Shown: piece by piece, positions 6,758 to 10,181 of the stretch
How positions within the stretch are numbered: position 1 is the stretch's first letter
Layout of the letters: each line of letters opens with the position of its first letter
Assembly: GCA_028708105.1 (NCBI GenBank)
Contig: JAQVZR010000033.1
Span: forward strand, 1-10,181
Direction of reading: 5' to 3'
DNA: 10,181 nucleotides
Source of the DNA: Desulfoplanes sp.
Lineage (GTDB): Bacteria; Desulfobacterota; Desulfovibrionia; Desulfovibrionales; Desulfomicrobiaceae
Made by a program: the position numbers and the translations under genes
Notes under the pieces: generated by a model
Databases searched by the model: none
Told to the model about the DNA's origin: nothing
What the model saw: only the letters and a program-made list of their open reading frames with translations

Positions 6758-7504
6758 CTAGGCTCTGCTGGTTGCTGCAGGCTGTCCTTGTGATGGTTTT
6801 TCCGCCGTGTGCAGATAAACAATCCCCGAGCATAATGGCTGGTACATGATGCGCCCGAAACCGGCCGCGTGCAGTTCCGTGGCCAGTTCTTTGGCTGAAG
6901 GAAAATGTTTAATTGTGTCCGCAAGATACCTGTAGGCCCCGGCGTCCTTGGAAATAAGGCGTCCCGCCAAGGGCAGAATTTTATCCAGATACAGGTTGTA
7001 CAGCCCTCCCCATATTTTCTCTTTTCCCGTACCAAATTCAAGAATACACAGCTTGCCCCCGGGTTTGAGGACACGCATGATTTCTGCATGAGCCTCTGGT
7101 CTGGGAACGATATTCCGGATACCGAAAGAAATGGTTACGCAATCCACACTTGCTGTGGGCAAGGGAATTTTGCGCCCATCGCCTAGAACGGTCAGCACGT
7201 CAGCCTTGTGCTCAAACGGGATTTTTTTTTGTCCCCTGTGGAGCATAGAGGAGGAAACATCCATGGCGATAACTCTGGTGTCTGGGTATCGGGACAGAAT
7301 AGCAAGTGTCACGTCCATGGTCCCGGCGGCGAGATCAAGAACCGTACCGCCCGGGGGAACCCGTAGACCCCGGGCCTGACGTTTTCTCCAATAGATGTCC
7401 TGACCCATGCTCAAAAAATGGTTCAGAAAATCGTACCAGCTGGCAATGCTGTTGAAAAGCGAAGCCACGGGGTTCTGTTGTTTGGGGGATGCGTTCAAGG
7501 GCAT
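6758..7504 (-). CDS. ubiE: Demethylmenaquinone methyltransferase (UbiE/MenG)
   Basis: A SAM-dependent C-methyltransferase that converts demethylmenaquinone to menaquinone, the last step of the pathway, acting at the membrane surface. The 248 residues include the N-terminal UbiE signature region YDFLNHFLSMGQDIYWR (24-40), SAM motif I VLDLAAGTMDVT (55-66), the acidic end of the next strand (MDVSSSML, 81-88), DVLTVLGDGRKIP with its acidic residue, SFGIRNIV (126-133), RVLKPGG (144-150), LEFG (155-158), and YRYLADTIKHFPSAKEL (191-207). Motif I has GTMD where GTGD is usual, a conservative oddity. A polar tail after residue ~234 exceeds the family core. The start ATG at 7504 is seven bases after the stop of the 61-residue gene; its only SD-like sequence (AAGAGA) overlaps that stop, which suggests coupling. 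Since MqnB and MqnD are present, menaquinone rather than ubiquinone is the likely product. Confidence 0.94.
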   Translation of the reverse strand: MPLNASPKQQNPVASLFNSIASWYDFLNHFLSMGQDIYWRKRQARGLRVPPGGTVLDLAAGTMDVTLAILSRYPDTRVIAMDVSSSMLHRGQKKIPFEHKADVLTVLGDGRKIPLPTASVDCVTISFGIRNIVPRPEAHAEIMRVLKPGGKLCILEFGTGKEKIWGGLYNLYLDKILPLAGRLISKDAGAYRYLADTIKHFPSAKELATELHAAGFGRIMYQPLCSGIVYLHTAEKPSQGQPAATSRA

Positions 7505-7511
7505 GTATCTC

Positions 7512-7697
7512 TTACTCAGGGGCGCTATCGCTCATTCCGGCATCTGCGGAGGATGTTTCCAGAACGGTACGCAGCACCTCGGTATATATGTTTGCAAAGT
7601 ATTCAGAAAAATTAGTTGGAGATATTCTGCCTACTTCAATGAATTTGACCATGATTTCTTTGGTCACCTGCAATGCCTGTTGTTCCGTTTTGTCCAT
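7512..7697 (-). CDS. 61-residue protein of unknown function coupled to ubiE
   Basis: I do not recognise a named family. The protein starts MDKTEQQALQVTKEIMVKFI and has two probable amphipathic helices (~3-22 and ~29-47) joined by a polar turn EVGRISPTNF, then an Ala/Ser/Asp-rich acidic tail. There are no Cys, no membrane segment and no signal peptide. The helix-turn with SPTNF resembles the N-terminal pattern of some small alpha-helical regulators, but that is impression only. The frame is open further back, to 7835, but that extension crosses the terminator-like element and encodes a low-quality Phe/Arg/Pro-rich stretch. ATG at 7697 has AGGGGAG five bases upstream and is the better start. 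It ends seven bases before ubiE, so the two are probably co-translated, and a structured terminator-like element lies 24 nt upstream. Confidence 0.72.
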   Translation of the reverse strand: MDKTEQQALQVTKEIMVKFIEVGRISPTNFSEYFANIYTEVLRTVLETSSADAGMSDSAPE

Positions 7698-7721
7698 GGT
7701 TGCTCCCCTGAAAATGACAAG

Positions 7722-7784
7722 AAAAAAACCGCCCGGGGCGGGAAATGGGTTTGACCGACACGGAACAAACGAACACCGGGCGGT
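7722..7784 (-). terminator. Structured intrinsic terminator or attenuator upstream of the small gene and ubiE
   Basis: In the minus-strand RNA, ACCGCCCGG (7784-7776) pairs perfectly over 9 bp with CCGGGCGGU (7736-7728), and six further U follow directly (7727-7722). Inside lie GUUUG/CAAAC (7770-7766 with 7753-7749) and CCG/CGG (7763-7761 with 7757-7755). An alternative local hairpin, CCGCC-CCG-GGCGG (7741-7729), would compete with the long-range stem but also places the U-run at its foot. It may end transcripts from hemL and the acidic-protein gene. However, only 24 bases separate the U-run from the next ATG, leaving no room for a separate promoter, so transcripts into the small gene and ubiE must pass through it; this favours attenuation or partial read-through. 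Confidence 0.7.
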
Positions 7785-7825
7785 AAAAAGAAATAACCCT
7801 GAAGCCATCCCTCTTTTGGATTGGC

Positions 7826-7854
7826 CCCATAGCACGGACCTTCGCAGGAGTCGA
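7826..7854 (-). promoter_or_regulatory. Candidate extended -10 promoter for the small gene-ubiE unit
   Basis: The minus strand carries TCGACT (7854-7849, four of six matches to TTGACA), a 17-base spacer, and TATGGG (7831-7826) preceded by TGC, an extended -10 pattern. Start of transcription would be near 7819, giving a leader of about 120 nt that includes the terminator-like structure. The -10 is poor beyond TAT, so this is tentative. Confidence 0.3.
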
Positions 7855-7884
7855 GAAATTAAGGCTGGGGGACGTGGCCGGAAT

Positions 7885-7934
7885 TGCTTTACGCAGACAG
7901 GGCCAGGATTCCGAGCCCCTGTCTGCGTAAAGCA
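7885..7934. repeat. Perfect 18-bp inverted repeat with 14-nt loop
   Basis: TGCTTTACGCAGACAGGG (7885-7902) and its exact reverse complement (7917-7934) form an uninterrupted 18-bp stem around a 14-nt loop (CCAGGATTCCGAGC). Neither side is followed by a T-run, so it is not a classical intrinsic terminator. It starts about 80 bases after the stop of the acidic-protein gene. CGGAAT just outside the left arm (7879-7884) can also pair with ATTCCG in the loop (7908-7913), giving a mutually exclusive shorter helix. It could protect the 3' end of the hemL transcript, be an extragenic palindromic repeat, or be a binding site. Confidence 0.85.
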
Positions 7935-8015
7935 TGAATCTGTCGATGCTGGCGTGTTGTGTATGCCGGGGAATAGCGGCCTTTATGGGACAAAATCTAC
8001 GTCTATGCGCACCTG

Positions 8016-9125
8016 TCAGCTTTTTAGAAGTGCGGCGATTTCTTCCCTGATGATACGGGCCGCTGCGGCCGGGATTTCTCGGGCCAGCGTTGCATCAAGT
8101 TCGGCTTTCAATCCGGCGAAATCTTCGGAGGTCAGGAACCCGGATGTCTGTTGAGAGATCTGTTCCTGGATGCCGGAAATATCCGGGGAGGGTGTCTTGC
8201 GGAGAGCTTCTATGGCCTGAGTCAGGGCGATGCGTTCTGCTTCCCAGGCATCCATGCCTGCCTGGACTTTTTGCTGAAGCTCCTCGCGGATTCCGGTAAT
8301 AAGGGCATCTGTATCCGGAGGTTGGGGGATGTTTTCGGCCACGGTGGCCTTGATTTCTTCTTTGACCATGGCCGTGATTTCTTCGGACGAGGGGACGTCC
8401 ATGGATGCCAGCTTTTCTTCTACCAGTGTGCGGGCTGTTTCCTGAGCTCCTTTGCTGACGGCAGAGGTGATGCCTGCAATCAGTTCCAGGCCTTGAGGGG
8501 TTTGGAAAAACGCAGAGAGGGCCGTGAACAGAGACTCCTGATCGGGTTCGGCAGATGCGGTTTCCAGGGCGGCAATCCGTGTTTCGAATTCCACGATTTT
8601 GCTATCCGGAATATCGGCATTTTCCTGCTGTGGTAACGGAGGAATGGGGGACGCCGGCATGTCGGTTTCCCGAGAAGAGGGCTCTTCCGGGGACGGTTTC
8701 GACATTGCCGTCGGGTCGGGGATCTCGTCCGTAGTCGTTTTGTCTGCCTGGGAGGGGGGGGCCGGTTTGTCCAGAGCGCTGAAGAGATCGTCCAGTTCGG
8801 GAAAATTCTGGCTGCCGGACAGTCCTCTTAGATCAATCTCCTGGTTGTCGGCTTCGTCAGTGTCGGTTGCGGGGGATGCGCCAGGGGTATCCTTTTCCAG
8901 ATCATCAAACAGGGATTCGATATCAAGGTCGTTATCCACGTCCGTTTTGGGGACGGTATTCTGAGATCCCTGGAGCAATTTTTCGAATTCATCCTCAAGG
9001 GTCCGGGGATCAATGGCCTGTTTATGAGGAATGTCTTTTCCATCCGGATCGGACGGTTGGGCGAGGTCACCTTCTTCGATGACGTCGGTCAATTCGATGA
9101 TTTCTTCATTGTCTTGTGCACCCAT
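8016..9125 (-). CDS. Acidic, largely disordered protein with helical C-terminal half; possible polar or scaffold protein
   Basis: Function is not known. The 369 residues open with EEIIELTDVIEEG (7-19), a motif I associate with deltaproteobacterial proteins. Residues ~20-175 are acidic, Pro/Ser/Asp-rich and probably disordered, with short hydrophobic islands: EFEKLL (46-51), ESLFDDLEK (70-78) and DDLFSALDK (112-120); ESLFTALSAF recurs at 197-206. The second half is helical, with repeated [KR]EE[IL] motifs: VKEEIKATV (254-262), IREELQQKV (279-287) and IIREEIAALL (358-367). The end, AREIPAAAARIIREEIAALL, resembles in pattern the C-terminal oligomerisation helix of PopZ and similar tails in other deltaproteobacterial proteins; this is a pattern judgement, not a search result. 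There is no signal peptide or membrane span. ATG at 9125 has GAGGT five bases upstream. It follows hemL by 37 nt and is probably co-transcribed with it. Confidence 0.85.
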   Translation of the reverse strand: MGAQDNEEIIELTDVIEEGDLAQPSDPDGKDIPHKQAIDPRTLEDEFEKLLQGSQNTVPKTDVDNDLDIESLFDDLEKDTPGASPATDTDEADNQEIDLRGLSGSQNFPELDDLFSALDKPAPPSQADKTTTDEIPDPTAMSKPSPEEPSSRETDMPASPIPPLPQQENADIPDSKIVEFETRIAALETASAEPDQESLFTALSAFFQTPQGLELIAGITSAVSKGAQETARTLVEEKLASMDVPSSEEITAMVKEEIKATVAENIPQPPDTDALITGIREELQQKVQAGMDAWEAERIALTQAIEALRKTPSPDISGIQEQISQQTSGFLTSEDFAGLKAELDATLAREIPAAAARIIREEIAALLKS

Positions 9126-9162
9126 AAGATACCTCGTCTGGTTAGGTCGTGCCTGGACAGCA

Positions 9163-10181
9163 TTAGAAGACTACCTTGTCGGCTGCTTCGAGAGTGCGGA
9201 CCAGATCCTCATCGCTGTGAGCAAAGGAAGTGAAGGAACATTCAAATCCCGAAGGAGCCAGGTAGATGCCTTGCTTGCGCATCTGTTGGTAGTATTTGAC
9301 AAAAAGTTTTTGATCGGCTTTTTTTGATGACATAAAATCAGTGACCGGATCTTCGGCGAAAAAGAGGGTAAAGATGGATGCGATGTGGTTGAGTTGGACC
9401 GGGACTCCTTTGGACTGCAGGATGCCTTTGAGTTCTTGAGCAAAGGTCCTGGTGCGTTCGGCCAGTCCTTCATAATCCTGCAGAGCCAGTGTCTTGAGAG
9501 TCGCCAGCCCTGCGGCCATGGCCACGGGGTTTCCGGACAGTGTTCCTGCCTGATAGACGTCGCCGGACGGGGCGATACGGCGCATGATTTCCCGTTTGCC
9601 GCCATAAGCTCCCACGGGCAGACCTCCGCCGATAATTTTGCCCAGACAGGTCAGATCCGGCGTGATGCCGAAATAGGACTGGGCCCCGTTAAAGGCCACT
9701 CGAAATCCGGTGATGACCTCATCAAAGACCAGAACCGTTCCATACGCAGTGGTCAGGTCACGTAATCCCTGCAGGAAACCCTGCTTTGGCAGAACCGTAC
9801 CCATGTTGCCGGCAACGGGCTCTACAAATACGGCTGCGATGTCGTAGCCATGGGTGTTAAAAAGTTCTTTGACCGCATCCAGGTCGTTATAGGGGGCAAG
9901 GAGCGTATCCCGGACAACTTCCTGGGGTATTCCAGGGGTTCCCGGGATGCTCTGGGTGGCCAGTCCCGAGCCGGCGCTGGCCAGGAAGGGGTCGGCGTGT
10001 CCGTGATATCCGCCGTGAAATTTTACCAGCTTGTTTCTTCCTGTGTAGCCTCGGGCCAGACGCAGGGCGCTCATGGCTGCCTCGGTGCCCGAATTGACCA
10101 TGCGGACCATTTCGACGCTGGGCACTGCATCCACAATAGCCTGGGCCAGCCTGATTTCGTCCGCGCAGGGTGCTCCGTAAC
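9163..10181 (-). CDS. hemL: Glutamate-1-semialdehyde 2,1-aminomutase (HemL), 5' end cut by window edge
   Basis: HemL is a PLP enzyme that converts glutamate-1-semialdehyde to 5-aminolevulinate, the C5 route to haem, sirohaem and cobalamin. The visible 338 residues begin within [20 protein letters not shown], so roughly 85-90 N-terminal residues including the true start lie beyond 10181. Diagnostic stretches follow: [65 protein letters not shown] with its PLP-contacting Asp, and [17 protein letters not shown] with the Schiff-base Lys (residue 181 of the visible part). [17 protein letters not shown] and [23 protein letters not shown] complete the C-terminal part. The set separates it from ordinary class III aminotransferases. 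The stop at 9163 is 37 nt from the acidic-protein gene. Base use resembles that of the neighbours. Confidence 0.97.
   Translation of the reverse strand, partial: YGAPCADEIRLAQAIVDAVPSVEMVRMVNSGTEAAMSALRLARGYTGRNKLVKFHGGYHGHADPFLASAGSGLATQSIPGTPGIPQEVVRDTLLAPYNDLDAVKELFNTHGYDIAAVFVEPVAGNMGTVLPKQGFLQGLRDLTTAYGTVLVFDEVITGFRVAFNGAQSYFGITPDLTCLGKIIGGGLPVGAYGGKREIMRRIAPSGDVYQAGTLSGNPVAMAAGLATLKTLALQDYEGLAERTRTFAQELKGILQSKGVPVQLNHIASIFTLFFAEDPVTDFMSSKKADQKLFVKYYQQMRKQGIYLAPSGFECSFTSFAHSDEDLVRTLEAADKVVF

Larger units (their letters stand above)
7698..8015. other. 318-bp gene-free stretch between the acidic-protein gene and the small gene
   Basis: No convincing gene lies here on either strand; open frames crossing it are compositionally poor. 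It holds, in minus-strand order, the perfect 18-bp inverted repeat (7885-7934), a weak candidate promoter (7826-7854), the terminator-like structure with its U-run (7722-7784) and the Shine-Dalgarno of the 61-residue gene. The first 80 bases after the acidic-protein stop show no structure I can name. Confidence 0.7.

Noticed and set aside
7698..7835. Longer N-terminus for the 61-residue protein (start at 7835)
   Set aside because: The extension crosses the terminator-like stem and U-run and has a Phe/Arg/Pro-rich composition unlike the rest; ATG at 7697 has a good SD.
7985..8015. A 9-codon minus-strand frame (GTG start, VRIDVDFVP) just after the acidic-protein stop
   Set aside because: Too short to support, with no SD spacing that distinguishes it from chance.
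7489..8154. A 221-codon plus-strand open frame across the gene-free stretch
   Set aside because: It overlaps three minus-strand genes and both RNA structures, has no recognisable domain, and its arms simply translate the inverted repeat.

Overview
The window reads as core chromosome of an anaerobic deltaproteobacterium, most likely in the order Desulfovibrionales. This is a judgement from gene content and protein style; no 16S rRNA or other marker is present. The supporting content is menaquinone synthesis by the futalosine route (MqnB, MqnD), a C5-pathway hemL, a long PurL with extra PurS-like N-terminal sequence, and an acidic low-complexity protein beginning with an IIELTDVIEEG-like motif. 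Base composition is moderate, roughly half G+C, with no obvious change along the window. I see no mobile element, CRISPR array, tRNA or rRNA.

Layout, left to right. Positions 1-6312 are one minus-strand gene train, transcribed right to left: mqnB (futalosine hydrolase, TTG start behind a strong Shine-Dalgarno), mqnD (4-bp ATGA overlap), a long-chain trans-polyprenyl diphosphate synthase (33-nt gap), a large HDOD-PAS-PAS-GGDEF protein (1-nt gap) and, after 77 nt, purL, which runs off the left edge. Positions 6313-6506 are the divergent upstream region between mqnB and a small plus-strand DUF2065 membrane protein (6507-6704). The DUF2065 gene converges on a second minus-strand train: hemL (cut by the right edge), a 369-residue acidic protein of unknown function, a 318-bp gene-free stretch with two conspicuous RNA-scale structures, a 61-residue unknown protein, and the ubiE/menG methyltransferase.

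How the genes fit together. MqnB and MqnD make the naphthoquinone ring precursor, the polyprenyl synthase makes the side chain, and UbiE/MenG performs the final ring methylation, so most of the window serves menaquinone supply for anaerobic respiration. HemL feeds tetrapyrrole synthesis, which also supports electron transport. The HDOD/GGDEF protein places a probable cyclic-di-GMP synthase inside the menaquinone operon.

Points most worth a second look: the diguanylate cyclase translationally coupled to the prenyl synthase; an intrinsic-terminator-like structure only 24 nt upstream of the small gene that leads into ubiE (candidate attenuator); a perfect 18-bp inverted repeat with no U-tract; and the acidic protein with repeated LFxxL and [KR]EE[IL] motifs and a PopZ-like tail. 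I found no clear evidence of a wholly new multi-gene system; most genes here are housekeeping.
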